A DNA stretch of 64,000 nt from UBA1535 sp964371035 (GTDB lineage: Bacteria; Bacillota; Clostridia; Tissierellales; Sedimentibacteraceae): contig CAYJLG010000001.1 in NCBI GenBank assembly GCA_964371035.1, positions 124,001-188,000 on the forward strand. Reading direction: 5' to 3'. The notes beneath the pieces are model-generated. The model did not search any database and had not been told where the DNA came from. It saw nothing but the letters and a program-made list of their open reading frames with translations. Positions 45,103-54,049 of the stretch are shown piece after piece; position 1 is the stretch's first letter, and each line of letters begins with the position of its first letter. The translations under genes and the position numbers were made by a program.

Positions 45103-45996
45103 ATGAACAATAAAAACAAAGGAATTATATTCATCACATTATCTGCGCTAAGTTTTTCTTTTATGAGTCTTTTCATACAATTGTCGGGAGATCTCCCTTC
45201 TATTCAAAAAGCATTTTTTAGAAATATTGTTGCTGTTTTTGTAGCACTTATAATAATTAAAAGAGAAAAAAGTGGTTTTAAGTTTAAAAAAGAGAATTTA
45301 AAATTTTTCTTGCTACGCTCTATTGCAGGATTAGGCGGTGTAGTATTAAATTTTTATGCCATTGATAATATGTTACTATCTGATGCTACAATAATATTAA
45401 AATTATCACCTTTCTTTGTGATTTTATTTTCTTTTTTCTTCTTAAAAGAAAAGATAAAACTATGGCAAGGACTTTCTATTGTAGTGGCCTTCATTGGTAG
45501 CGTCTTTATAATAAATCCTGATTTAATTATTGGTTTATTTACAGGTAATATAGGAACTTCTATGAATTCTTTTGATTTTCCCGCTTTAGTAGCGTTAGCT
45601 GGAGCGATGTGTGCAGGCATAGCATATACTACTATAAGAAAATTAACAAGTTTAGGTGAGCGCAGTAGTTTTATTGTATTTTTCTTTTCTATGTTTTCAA
45701 CAATTGCTTTATTGCCATTTTTTATATTTGATTACCATCCGATGACGTTAATACAATTTTTCTATCTAATAGGTGCAGGAGTAAGTGCAGGATTTGGCCA
45801 GATTACAGTCACAATGGCCTATGCTAATGCACCTGGAAAAGATATCTCAATTTATGACTACAGCCAAATAATTTTTTCAGCAATACTAGGAATGATTATT
45901 TTTCAACAATTTCCTGAAGCAATTAGCTTAATAGGTTATTTCATCATTATGTCTGCGGCTATATTTATGTTTTTAAAGGGCAAAAAAGAAAAATAA
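45103..45996 (+). CDS. EamA/DMT-family transporter
   Basis: A 297-residue membrane transporter with ten predicted helices in two EamA repeats (about 8-140 and 165-292); each repeat ends in the usual LKEK / Gly-rich segment. Substrate unknown; such proteins export amino acids, purines or similar metabolites. The start has an unusual ribosome site upstream. Confidence 0.85.
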   Translation: MNNKNKGIIFITLSALSFSFMSLFIQLSGDLPSIQKAFFRNIVAVFVALIIIKREKSGFKFKKENLKFFLLRSIAGLGGVVLNFYAIDNMLLSDATIILKLSPFFVILFSFFFLKEKIKLWQGLSIVVAFIGSVFIINPDLIIGLFTGNIGTSMNSFDFPALVALAGAMCAGIAYTTIRKLTSLGERSSFIVFFFSMFSTIALLPFFIFDYHPMTLIQFFYLIGAGVSAGFGQITVTMAYANAPGKDISIYDYSQIIFSAILGMIIFQQFPEAISLIGYFIIMSAAIFMFLKGKKEK

Positions 45997-46040
45997 ATAG
46001 GAAATATAGTATTATACTATCCTAGAAATCCTATTTATTT
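45991..46040. terminator. Nested palindromes between EamA and the UvrA-like gene
   Basis: AAATAAATAGGA (45991-46002) pairs with TCCTATTTATTT (46029-46040); inside is ATAGTAT-T-ATACTAT. It likely ends both converging transcripts. Confidence 0.6.
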
Positions 46041-46059
46041 CAATATTGAATTATAACAA

Positions 46060-48297
46060 TTACAGGTACTCCTTAGTAATTGACTTTTCACAACTTGTCA
46101 TTTCTGACGGAGGACCTGAAAATAGTAATTTACCACCATGTATTCCCCCACCTTCACCTAGTTCTATTACATAATCAGAATTCTTTATCACTTCTATATT
46201 ATGTTCAACTAATATAACTGTATTTCCTTGATCTACCATATTGTTAAATAAATCCATTAGTTTTTTAGTATCATTTAAATGTAGCCCATTAGTTGGTTCA
46301 TCGATTATAAAAACTTCGCCTTTTTTACTTAAAAAAGTAGCAAGTTTTATCCGTTGTAATTCGCCTCCAGATAAAGTAGACATAGATTGATTTAGATTTA
46401 AATAAGATAACCCTACTTTTTCTAAAGATTCAAGCTTGTTGACAAATTTTTCATCTTTAAAAAAACAGATTGCTTCTTCAACTGTGAAATCCATTACTTC
46501 AGCAATGTTTTTACCTTTATATCTATATGCTAAAATTTCGTCATTATATCTTTTTCCATCGCAAATATGGCATATTGTTTCAATAGATTCCATAAAGGAC
46601 ATTTCAGTGATTATAACACCCTTCCCTTTGCAAGACGGACAAGCACCTTTTGAATTGAAACTAAAAAAGCTCTTAGATATTTTATTTTCTTTTGCAAATA
46701 AATCTCTTATATTATCAGCTATATCTAAATAAGTTACTGGTGTAGACCGCATATTTACGCCAATATCTTTTTGTCTAATATAAATAGTTTCTTTGTTATA
46801 TTGGTTAATAAAACACTCAATCAAAGAACTTTTTCCTGCACCTGCTACGCCTACTACAACTGTCAATACATCTAAAGGCATATTTGCGTTTACATATTTT
46901 AAATTATGTAAATTAGCATCTCGTATTTCGAAAAACTTATTTGGTTCTCTAACTTCTTTCTTGATATTACTACTAGTATTTAGCATTTTTCCAGTTATTG
47001 TATCTGAACTTAAAAGTTCATCGTAAGTCCCCTCAAAGACTACATTTCCGCCTCCTGTGCCTGCTAAAGGTCCCATATCTACGATATGATCTGCTAATTT
47101 AATAATTTCTTTATTATGCTCTATTATCAGTATCGTATTTCCCTGATTTTTAAGTCTTTTGAGTGATTTTTTGAGATTATCTATATCTTTGTTGTGAAGT
47201 CCAGCACTCGGTTCATCCAGTACATAAACTATATCTGATAGTGCTGAATTTATGTATTTAGCAATCTTAGTTCGCTGCGCTTCTCCACCTGAAAGAGTCG
47301 ATGTTCCTCTACTTAGTGTTATATATCCAAGGCCTATTTCTATAAGTGCATTAAGCCTTTTTACAAGTTCCTTTTTAATGTCTATAGCCAAAGGATGTTC
47401 TATTGATTTAATAAATTCAACTGCTTCTGGAATAGGCATATCTGCCACATCTGTAAAGTTTTTACCATTAATTTTACAACTCCTAATTTTATCATTTAAT
47501 CTGGTGCCACCACATTTATCACAAGATTTTTCAGTAACCATCTTTTCTAAAGTTTTAGCATGTAATTTGCCCTCTTTAGTATTAATTATACTTCTATACA
47601 TCCTTGGATAAATACCCTCAAATTTTGCTGATTTAGGCCAATTTGACGGTGGATTTTTAAGCTTTATTTGTGGTGAATACAAAAACAACTCCATCTCTTT
47701 TTCATCATAATCTTTAATCTTTTTATCTAAGTCAAATAATCCACTAAAAGCATATCTTTTCCATCTCCATGCGCCTGTAGTAAAAGCAGGATAATTGATT
47801 ACACCTTCATCATTTAAGCATTTTTCAAAATCTACTAATTTGTGTATGTCTAAATCATTTACAATCCCTAGTCCATCACATCTTTCACATTTTCCAACTG
47901 GATGATTATACGAAAAGACATCGGAGTAGCCAACAAAAGGCTCTCCTACTCTTGAAAACAACAGCCTAAGAAACGGATAAATATCGGTATACGTGCCTAC
48001 TGTCGATCTTGAATTAGAATTTGGTTTCTTTTGATCTATTATTATGGTAACTGGTAAATTTTCAATTTTTTCTACATCAGGTCTACCGTATTTTGGCAGA
48101 TATTGCTGAACAAAACTTGGAAAAGTCTCATTTAGTTCCCTACCTGATTCAGCAGCTATGGTGTCAATACAAAGTGAAGATTTGCCTGATCCAGACACAC
48201 CTGTAAAAATTATTATTTCTTTTTTAGGTATTTTAACTGATACATTTTTTAAGTTGTTTTCACGTGCATTTACTATATTGATATATTCTTTTATCAT
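46060..48297 (-). CDS. UvrA-like ABC ATPase without the UvrB-binding domain (UvrA2 type)
   Basis: A 745-residue tandem ABC ATPase; true UvrA has about 940. Walker A motifs GVSGSGKSSL and GVAGAGKSSL, signatures LSGGEAQR and LSGGELQR, and zinc-type Cys groups (CERCDGLG, CDKCGG, CPSCKGKG, CHICDGKR) are intact. The first Walker A is followed within about 90 residues by the first Cys group, leaving no space for the UvrB-binding insert. Relatives (UvrA2, DrrC) are linked to tolerance of DNA-binding drugs. Standing alone here, no uvrB. Confidence 0.85.
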   Translation of the reverse strand: MIKEYINIVNARENNLKNVSVKIPKKEIIIFTGVSGSGKSSLCIDTIAAESGRELNETFPSFVQQYLPKYGRPDVEKIENLPVTIIIDQKKPNSNSRSTVGTYTDIYPFLRLLFSRVGEPFVGYSDVFSYNHPVGKCERCDGLGIVNDLDIHKLVDFEKCLNDEGVINYPAFTTGAWRWKRYAFSGLFDLDKKIKDYDEKEMELFLYSPQIKLKNPPSNWPKSAKFEGIYPRMYRSIINTKEGKLHAKTLEKMVTEKSCDKCGGTRLNDKIRSCKINGKNFTDVADMPIPEAVEFIKSIEHPLAIDIKKELVKRLNALIEIGLGYITLSRGTSTLSGGEAQRTKIAKYINSALSDIVYVLDEPSAGLHNKDIDNLKKSLKRLKNQGNTILIIEHNKEIIKLADHIVDMGPLAGTGGGNVVFEGTYDELLSSDTITGKMLNTSSNIKKEVREPNKFFEIRDANLHNLKYVNANMPLDVLTVVVGVAGAGKSSLIECFINQYNKETIYIRQKDIGVNMRSTPVTYLDIADNIRDLFAKENKISKSFFSFNSKGACPSCKGKGVIITEMSFMESIETICHICDGKRYNDEILAYRYKGKNIAEVMDFTVEEAICFFKDEKFVNKLESLEKVGLSYLNLNQSMSTLSGGELQRIKLATFLSKKGEVFIIDEPTNGLHLNDTKKLMDLFNNMVDQGNTVILVEHNIEVIKNSDYVIELGEGGGIHGGKLLFSGPPSEMTSCEKSITKEYL

Positions 48298-48351
48298 GGT
48301 TTCCCCTAGTTAATATTTAATTAAAATTATCAATTTCCCTTTAATTTTTCT

Positions 48352-48443
48352 AATCTACTCACAATCGATGACTGATGTTAAAAAAAATAACAAAATATTG
48401 ACGTCTTGTATAGATTGGATTAAGTTGTATGAAGTTTTAGATG
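48352..48443 (-). repeat. MITE-like repeat, copy D (truncated, about 90 bp)
   Basis: One end of the family (CTACTCACAATCGATG, then TAGATTGGATTAAGTTGT) in the orientation of copy A; it stops at the CPBP gene. The other half is missing. Confidence 0.72.
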
Positions 48444-48444
48444 T

Positions 48445-49128
48445 TTAATTTGAAATCGCAAACAGCATCAGTCCTATCGCGTTAGTTCCAAAGTTTGCAA
48501 ACATATGAATAAGCCACGACATGTATATATTTTCATATTTATCGTTGAAATAATTAAATATCAATCCACCTATAAAAAGTGCCACCATAGATAAGGTAAA
48601 TACTGTTATATCAAACCAACCTATCATCATTGCCACGTGGTATAATGCAAATGTTAATGAACTGAATATATACGCGAAATTCTTGCTTGTAAACCTTTTT
48701 AAAGTTAAAAACGCAAAACCTCTGAAGAAAAATTCTTCGAGTAAAGAATTTGCAAATGAAATATATATTGCAACCCATAAAAAATTGTCTGCACTTACGC
48801 CTATATTTTCAGTTAGTGATGTAGTGATATTTGATAGATCAAAAAAACTTCCAAGACCAAGATATCCGCCCAAAATTATTGCAAATACGCTTACACCTAC
48901 TATTAAGGCTTTTTTTAGTCCTTTTAAATCTATAATAAATAAAGTTTTAAGTTTCAATTGTTTATCGTAAAACGAATAGATAAACGGTAGAATCATAAAC
49001 AATAGTATCTTGATTGCAGACTTCATCGCATACTGTGGTCTGATCACAGCATCTACATAACCCATAATCACACAACCAAGCGATACTATCAGAATTATTA
49101 TCAATGAATTATTTTTAGTTTTTTGCAT
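48445..49128 (-). CDS. CPBP-family intramembrane metalloprotease-like protein
   Basis: A 227-residue membrane protein with about eight helices. The Abi/CPBP motifs are present: SLLEEFFFRGFAF (EExxxR) near residue 125, ALYHVAMM (FxxxH) near 162 and WLIHMFANFG near 207. Relatives act in CaaX processing, bacteriocin immunity or phage defence. It lies between MITE copies D and E, so it may have been carried in with them. Confidence 0.85.
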   Translation of the reverse strand: MQKTKNNSLIIILIVSLGCVIMGYVDAVIRPQYAMKSAIKILLFMILPFIYSFYDKQLKLKTLFIIDLKGLKKALIVGVSVFAIILGGYLGLGSFFDLSNITTSLTENIGVSADNFLWVAIYISFANSLLEEFFFRGFAFLTLKRFTSKNFAYIFSSLTFALYHVAMMIGWFDITVFTLSMVALFIGGLIFNYFNDKYENIYMSWLIHMFANFGTNAIGLMLFAISN

Positions 49129-49169
49129 AGGTATACCTCACTGTCTATTAGAAAAAACTTCCCAATTGT

Positions 49170-49416
49170 GTTACTATTCACGGTCGATATAAGTGTACAA
49201 AGGAAAAAATAATAAAATCTGTCGCCGAGTACTCCGATTGGGAAGTTGTACGTTCACTTTTGTTCAGAATCCCCAAAAGATGATAGTCAGGAAAGTCATA
49301 CCCACGTTGGGGCACTACCTTCACAAAAATTTCACACAACTTAATCCAATCTACATAAGGCTTCCATATTTTATTATTTTTTTCCGTTGAAATTTCATTT
49401 GACTTTGAATAGTAAC
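49170..49416 (+). repeat. MITE-like repeat, copy E (247 bp, intact, divergent centre)
   Basis: Ends GTTACTATTCACGG and GAATAGTAAC, the outer 70 bases on each side match copies A and B, but the centre (49256-49325) is unrelated to theirs. It has a perfect 8-bp target duplication CCAATTGT (49162-49169 and 49417-49424). The left flank ACTTCCCAATTG also occurs inside the element family. The stretch 49129-49472 holds nothing else. Confidence 0.88.
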
Positions 49417-49472
49417 CCAATTGTAGCACTTACATTATATATCATTATTTTTTCCATTGACTTTGCAACACT

Positions 49473-51656
49473 TTATTTTTTAAACAAGTCACCAAGCGCA
49501 GCAAAAGGATTATCTTTTGAAAGTTCTTCTTCTGATTCTTTTTTTAATTTTTGCAAATATTTGTTTACATCTTTTTTGTTTGCACTAGAATTTTCTTTAA
49601 ACTTCTTTTCAAAAGTTGAAGCTTTTTCTCTAAAGCCACAAGTCCCTGAGCATGCATAATATTTGCCTTCGCCTTCACCTTTTATCAAAAGTTTTTTCTT
49701 GCATTCTGGACATCTTGCGTTAGTAGTTCTACTTATAGTTTTTCTACTGCCACACTCTCTGTCTTGACAAACCAACATTACACTATTTTTACCATTTACT
49801 TTAAGCATCTGCTTTCCGCATTCTGGGCACTTAGTGTTAGTTATATTGTCATGAACATATCTACTTCCACCAGATTTCACATCATCTATTAAACTACAAG
49901 CATAATCTTTCATCTCGTTTAAAAATCTAGTGTCATCAATTTTTCCATTACTAATGCTATCAAGTTTATTTTCCCAGTTTGCAGTTAAAAGTGGAGATTT
50001 CAAATCTTCAGGCACAAGTTCTATCAATTGTCTACCTTTTGATGTAGGATAGATATCTTTTCCTTTTTTCTCAATTACAAATGAATTAAAAAGTTTTTCA
50101 ATTATGTCTGCTCTCGTCGCTACAGTGCCTAATCCACCTGTTTCGTTTAAAGTCTTAGCCGCTGAACTATTTACTTTGACGAATTTATGAGGGTTTTCCA
50201 TAGCAGACAGCAGTGTAGCCTCATTAAATCTTGAAGGAGGTTTTGTCTGCTTAGTCTCATAATTAATTTGTAATATTTTCAATATATCACCTTTTTTTAC
50301 TTGAGGCAATAGTTGATCTTTAAGCTCATCTTCCGAATCATCATCTTCCAAATCAAATACCACTTTCCAACCTTTTGATTTTACAACTTTACCTTTAGCT
50401 ACAAATTTTTCTTCACCTATATTAGCATTAATATTTGTCTGCAAATACTCAAAAGGAGGCAACATCACGCTCAAAAATCTTCTGACTACCAAATCATATA
50501 TGTTCTTTTCTTCTGTATTTAGCAATGAAAGCTTAGGCATTTCTTCTGTTGGTATGATAGCATGATGGTCTGAAACTTTAGAATCATCAACAAAATTTTT
50601 TGAAGCTTTTACTCCTGATTTCAATATGTTAGTAGCAACAGCTTTATATTCACCTATTGCCACTGCTTTTAGTCTATCTGGAATAGTTTTAACTATATCA
50701 GTAGATAAAAATCTTGAGTCAGTTCTTGGATATGTCAAAATCTTATAATTTTCATATAATCTTTGCATTATCGATAAAGTTTGTTTCGCCGAATAATTCC
50801 ATATCTTATTTGCATCTCTTTGCAATTCTGTCAAATCATATAGATTAGGTGCATATTTTTTCTTTAAGCTTTCACTTACATCACTAATTTTACAATCTTT
50901 ACCCTTCAAATTAGATGCTAACTTTAGAACTTTTTCTTTATCAAATGTCCTATATTGTCCATTTTTATCTATCCATTGCAATGAAAAATCTTTACTTTTT
51001 GCATTTATAGTATAATAGTCTTCAGGTTTAAAAGTTCTGATTTCATCTTCTCTGTGCACTATCATAGCAAGAGTCGGTGATTGAACTCTACCTGCCGATA
51101 ATTGTGCGTTATGTTTGCAAGTTAGCGCCCTTGTTACATTCAAACCCACAATCCAATCTGCTTTAGCTCTACAAACTGCTGCTTTGTACAAGTTTTTATA
51201 ATGAGAACTAGGTTTTAAATTAGCAAAACCATCTTTTATAGCCTTATCGGTTTGTGACGAAATCCACAATCTTTTTACAGGTTTTTTTACACCTGCCTTT
51301 TCTAGTATCCACATGCCGACAAGTTCGCCTTCTCTCCCTGCATCTGTAGCTATTACAATATCTGATACATCTTTTCTATGCAATTGTTTTTTTACTTCAT
51401 GAAATTGCTTTGAAGTTTTTTTAAGCACTACGAGTTCCATAGGTTCAGGAAGCATAGGTAAAGTTTCCATTTCCCATTTTTTATACTTATCATCATAATC
51501 TTCAGGGTCTTGCAAGCCTACTAGATGACCTAATGCCCAAGTTACAACATATTTTTCACCTTCTATATAACTTCCTTTGTTTTGACTACACTTTAAAACT
51601 TTAGCCAAATCTCTAGCTACTGAAGGTTTTTCTGCTAGTACTAATATCTTTCCCAT
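49473..51656 (-). CDS. topB: DNA topoisomerase III
   Basis: Type IA topoisomerase, 727 residues. The Toprim domain opens with LAEKPSVARDLAKVL and has ATDAGREGELVG; the active-site Tyr is in TYPRTDSRFLS near residue 312. The C-terminus has two zinc-ribbon-like Cys groups (CPECGKQM...CQDREC, CPECKKKL...CSGTC) and a charged tail. Housekeeping TopB rather than a plasmid relative is likely, since no mobilisation genes are near. Confidence 0.95.
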   Translation of the reverse strand: MGKILVLAEKPSVARDLAKVLKCSQNKGSYIEGEKYVVTWALGHLVGLQDPEDYDDKYKKWEMETLPMLPEPMELVVLKKTSKQFHEVKKQLHRKDVSDIVIATDAGREGELVGMWILEKAGVKKPVKRLWISSQTDKAIKDGFANLKPSSHYKNLYKAAVCRAKADWIVGLNVTRALTCKHNAQLSAGRVQSPTLAMIVHREDEIRTFKPEDYYTINAKSKDFSLQWIDKNGQYRTFDKEKVLKLASNLKGKDCKISDVSESLKKKYAPNLYDLTELQRDANKIWNYSAKQTLSIMQRLYENYKILTYPRTDSRFLSTDIVKTIPDRLKAVAIGEYKAVATNILKSGVKASKNFVDDSKVSDHHAIIPTEEMPKLSLLNTEEKNIYDLVVRRFLSVMLPPFEYLQTNINANIGEEKFVAKGKVVKSKGWKVVFDLEDDDSEDELKDQLLPQVKKGDILKILQINYETKQTKPPSRFNEATLLSAMENPHKFVKVNSSAAKTLNETGGLGTVATRADIIEKLFNSFVIEKKGKDIYPTSKGRQLIELVPEDLKSPLLTANWENKLDSISNGKIDDTRFLNEMKDYACSLIDDVKSGGSRYVHDNITNTKCPECGKQMLKVNGKNSVMLVCQDRECGSRKTISRTTNARCPECKKKLLIKGEGEGKYYACSGTCGFREKASTFEKKFKENSSANKKDVNKYLQKLKKESEEELSKDNPFAALGDLFKK

Positions 51657-51698
51657 AATATTTCTTTTTGTGCTCCTTTAATTTTCCTCTTTATCTAA

Positions 51699-51725
51699 AA
51701 ATGGTTGCAACAAGTGCAACCATTT
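51699..51725. terminator. Terminator between the lipoprotein gene and topB
   Basis: AAATGGTTGCA (51699-51709), five-base loop, TGCAACCATTT (51715-51725). On the minus strand it is followed by TTTTAG, so it ends the 51746-52768 gene. Confidence 0.75.
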
Positions 51726-51745
51726 TATTATCATTGTCAATTTCA

Positions 51746-52768
51746 TTATCTAGACAAGCTATCTCCACCTAGATAATTGTACTTATCATCCTCAAGTTCT
51801 AATATTTCTGTATGAATAAAATCTGCATTTAACGCTAAAATTAAATTCAGATAGTAAGTATCATCATTATCATCTTTAACTTCTACCATAGTATCTACAT
51901 GTTTAGGTTGCTCATCATTTAAAACACCCTTGTATGTATTATCTTTCCTAGAATATTCAATTTCTCCATTTTCAAATATAGTAAGTTTGTACTCTCCACT
52001 ATAAAAATCTCCAATTATAGGTGTAAACCATTTTTCGCTATTTACAGGTTCTTTCCATTTTATTAGCGCATATTCACCTATCGCTAGTCCATCATACAGT
52101 ACGCCTGGAATTAGAGAAATCATATCAGTACCTTCACTAATAGAAAAATCTATTTCATAGCTAAGACCGTACTCACCTACTCTAATGTCTGCTAAATCCC
52201 ATTCAGCGTCATAAGTACCTTTTGGTATTGCTTGGCTATGAGTTGTATTTGAGTCTAAATGGCTTGCACCACCATATTGCTCTTTTAATTCGATTTCTAA
52301 AGAAAAAGTTCCATCTTCATTAATAACAAGTTTTCCAATATCCATATTTTCATTTTTTTCTCTATCAATGCTGTATTCAAATTCTTCGGTATATTCACCG
52401 TCAAAAGCCTTGAAATCTTCAATCTTTAGATCCGAAGTTTCAATAACATATACCCATTCATAATCTGTATCTTCGTATGCAGCAATATTAGTCATTACAG
52501 ATTTAGTTCCAAATCTTAGTAATACATCTTTATTATCTGTAGTAACTACATTTTCATCAGAAATATTTAATATTTTAACTAGCTCTTCACCATACTTTAT
52601 TCCATTTTCGTCAACTACTACTTTGTTTTGATCTCCAGCAAATGTATATGTACCATGAAACGGCAATAATTTCTCTGCTATCACTTCATCACTCTGTACT
52701 TCAACATTGCTACAAGCTGTAAAAACCAATAAACACAATGCTAATAATGTTAAAATTATTTTTTTCAA
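51746..52768 (-). CDS. Lipoprotein of unknown function
   Basis: A 340-residue lipoprotein with lipobox VFTACS (Cys near residue 19). The start at TTG 52768 is proposed because GAGGT lies six bases upstream and the signal peptide then begins with the usual Lys-Lys; an ATG six codons earlier is the alternative. The beta-rich body has sections like FHGTYTFAGD and GDFYSGEYKLTIFENGEIEY, loosely similar to the units of the 38-kb lipoprotein. Function unknown. Confidence 0.7.
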   Translation of the reverse strand: MKKIILTLLALCLLVFTACSNVEVQSDEVIAEKLLPFHGTYTFAGDQNKVVVDENGIKYGEELVKILNISDENVVTTDNKDVLLRFGTKSVMTNIAAYEDTDYEWVYVIETSDLKIEDFKAFDGEYTEEFEYSIDREKNENMDIGKLVINEDGTFSLEIELKEQYGGASHLDSNTTHSQAIPKGTYDAEWDLADIRVGEYGLSYEIDFSISEGTDMISLIPGVLYDGLAIGEYALIKWKEPVNSEKWFTPIIGDFYSGEYKLTIFENGEIEYSRKDNTYKGVLNDEQPKHVDTMVEVKDDNDDTYYLNLILALNADFIHTEILELEDDKYNYLGGDSLSR

Positions 52769-52832
52769 ACTAATACCTCTATTCATTAAATTATTTTACT
52801 AAGTGTTACTTAAATATACATAAATATGTATT

Positions 52833-53690
52833 CTATAAAGTATACTCTAAATTGCTAAATTTGTCTATACTTTCTGTGTTATCTATACTTTCTGTATCGT
52901 CTAGATTTTCTTCTATTTTAAAATCTTCTGTTAATTCTGTTTTTGCTCCCCAATTAATTAAGGAATTATAAAAATTAGCTAGAGTGACAGTTAGATAAGG
53001 ATCTATCCAAAACAAAGCAATTCCTAACGAAAAAACACATAATAGATAGCCTATAAAAAAACTTAAAAGCAGTTTAAAATATTCTAATTTTTTTCCATTC
53101 ATATAATGCTTACTCATCGTAATTGCATCGTTTGCTGAAATAGTAAAATCATCTAACAATATAAAATATGTTTGGCTATATGATATCGATTTAATAATCA
53201 ACGGTATATACAACGGAAAAGATAGAAATAAAGCAAAATAAAAATTCATAGGTCCAAGTAAAACTAATAAATAAGCATACGGTATAGCAAAAATAAGTGT
53301 CCATAAAATTTTATAAATTGCTTGCAATGCTGCTACAAATAATATTTTAAAAAATCTTCTCATAGTTGAAAATCCATTAAAAATTTCAGTGTAAACAGTA
53401 TTTTCATTTCTAGATATCAAAAGACAGTAACTAGTATACCCAAACGCTATAACTTGAATAAAAAGTCCAACAGCAACACCTAATACTTCATAACTAATCG
53501 TTGATTTGTTTTCTTCTATTTGTTGTGTAAAGTAATAAATTACGCCATCTAAATCAAAACCAAAAATCATAAAAATGCTTAAAATTACTAAACTATATTT
53601 TATAAGCGTCGCAACGGCAGGCTTAGTATTAGCTAAATTAATTGATGCTTTAGCATTGTTTTTTAATTCAACTCTATCAAATTCTCTCAT
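52833..53690 (-). CDS. DUF975-family membrane protein
   Basis: A 285-residue membrane protein with about six helices. The N-terminus NNAKASI, the FNGFSTMRRFFKILF-type segment and the helix with KSISYSQTYFILLD followed by DAITMSKHYMNGKKLEYF (shown in parts) define the DUF975 family. Role unknown. GGAG precedes the ATG. It may share a transcript with the lipoprotein gene 64 bases downstream. Confidence 0.82.
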   Translation of the reverse strand: MREFDRVELKNNAKASINLANTKPAVATLIKYSLVILSIFMIFGFDLDGVIYYFTQQIEENKSTISYEVLGVAVGLFIQVIAFGYTSYCLLISRNENTVYTEIFNGFSTMRRFFKILFVAALQAIYKILWTLIFAIPYAYLLVLLGPMNFYFALFLSFPLYIPLIIKSISYSQTYFILLDDFTISANDAITMSKHYMNGKKLEYFKLLLSFFIGYLLCVFSLGIALFWIDPYLTVTLANFYNSLINWGAKTELTEDFKIEENLDDTESIDNTESIDKFSNLEYTL

Positions 53691-53791
53691 AATACTCCTT
53701 TTTTTATTTATGTCTTATATTAAATATATATTAAAAATAATATTAAGTCAATATGAGTAATTTAAAATTACTAAATTTTTCAAAATAAGTG

Positions 53792-53821
53792 TTGACATCT
53801 TAATTTTAGGTACGCTATAAT
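53792..53821 (+). promoter_or_regulatory. Promoter of the aroF-tyrA operon
   Basis: TTGACA (53792-53797), 18-bp spacer, TATAAT (53816-53821). The leader peptide starts about 38 bases after -10. Confidence 0.82.
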
Positions 53822-53858
53822 ACAAAATATATAATTTTTTTATGAAAGGGCTACTGCC

Positions 53859-53963
53859 ATGACGACATTAAAAGTATTTGAAATTAAGAATTACTTTTTC
53901 TATTATAGCTTTGTTAACTATTTTAACAAGGCATCTTTGTCGTGTTTCGGTAGCAATGCATAA
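53859..53963 (+). CDS. Phe/Tyr-rich leader peptide of the aroF attenuator
   Basis: A 34-codon ORF with AAAGGG upstream and a TAA stop, followed 25 bases later by an intrinsic terminator and then aroF. It holds six Phe and four Tyr codons, mostly clustered between codons 12 and 22 (YFFYYSFVNYF). Ribosome stalling at these codons when charged tRNA-Phe or tRNA-Tyr is scarce should favour read-through. The matching antiterminator fold could not be settled by eye. It is too short for normal gene calling. Confidence 0.82.
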   Translation: MTTLKVFEIKNYFFYYSFVNYFNKASLSCFGSNA

Positions 53964-53988
53964 ATTATCACTTTGATAAGAATGTGTG

Positions 53989-54022
53989 CCCGTAGCTCTA
54001 CAAAGAGCCACGGGTTTTTTTT
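53989..54022 (+). terminator. Attenuator terminator upstream of aroF
   Basis: CCCGT-A-GCTCT pairs with AGAGC-C-ACGGG around a four-base loop (ACAA), followed by eight T. A small hairpin TTATC-ACTTT-GATAA just before it could act as a pause site. Confidence 0.9.
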
Positions 54023-54049
54023 ATTTATTAAAAGAATGGAGAAAATATT

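Noticed and set aside
53859..54022. A T-box for aroF
   Set aside because: No T-box consensus or specifier loop is present; the leader ORF explains the layout better.
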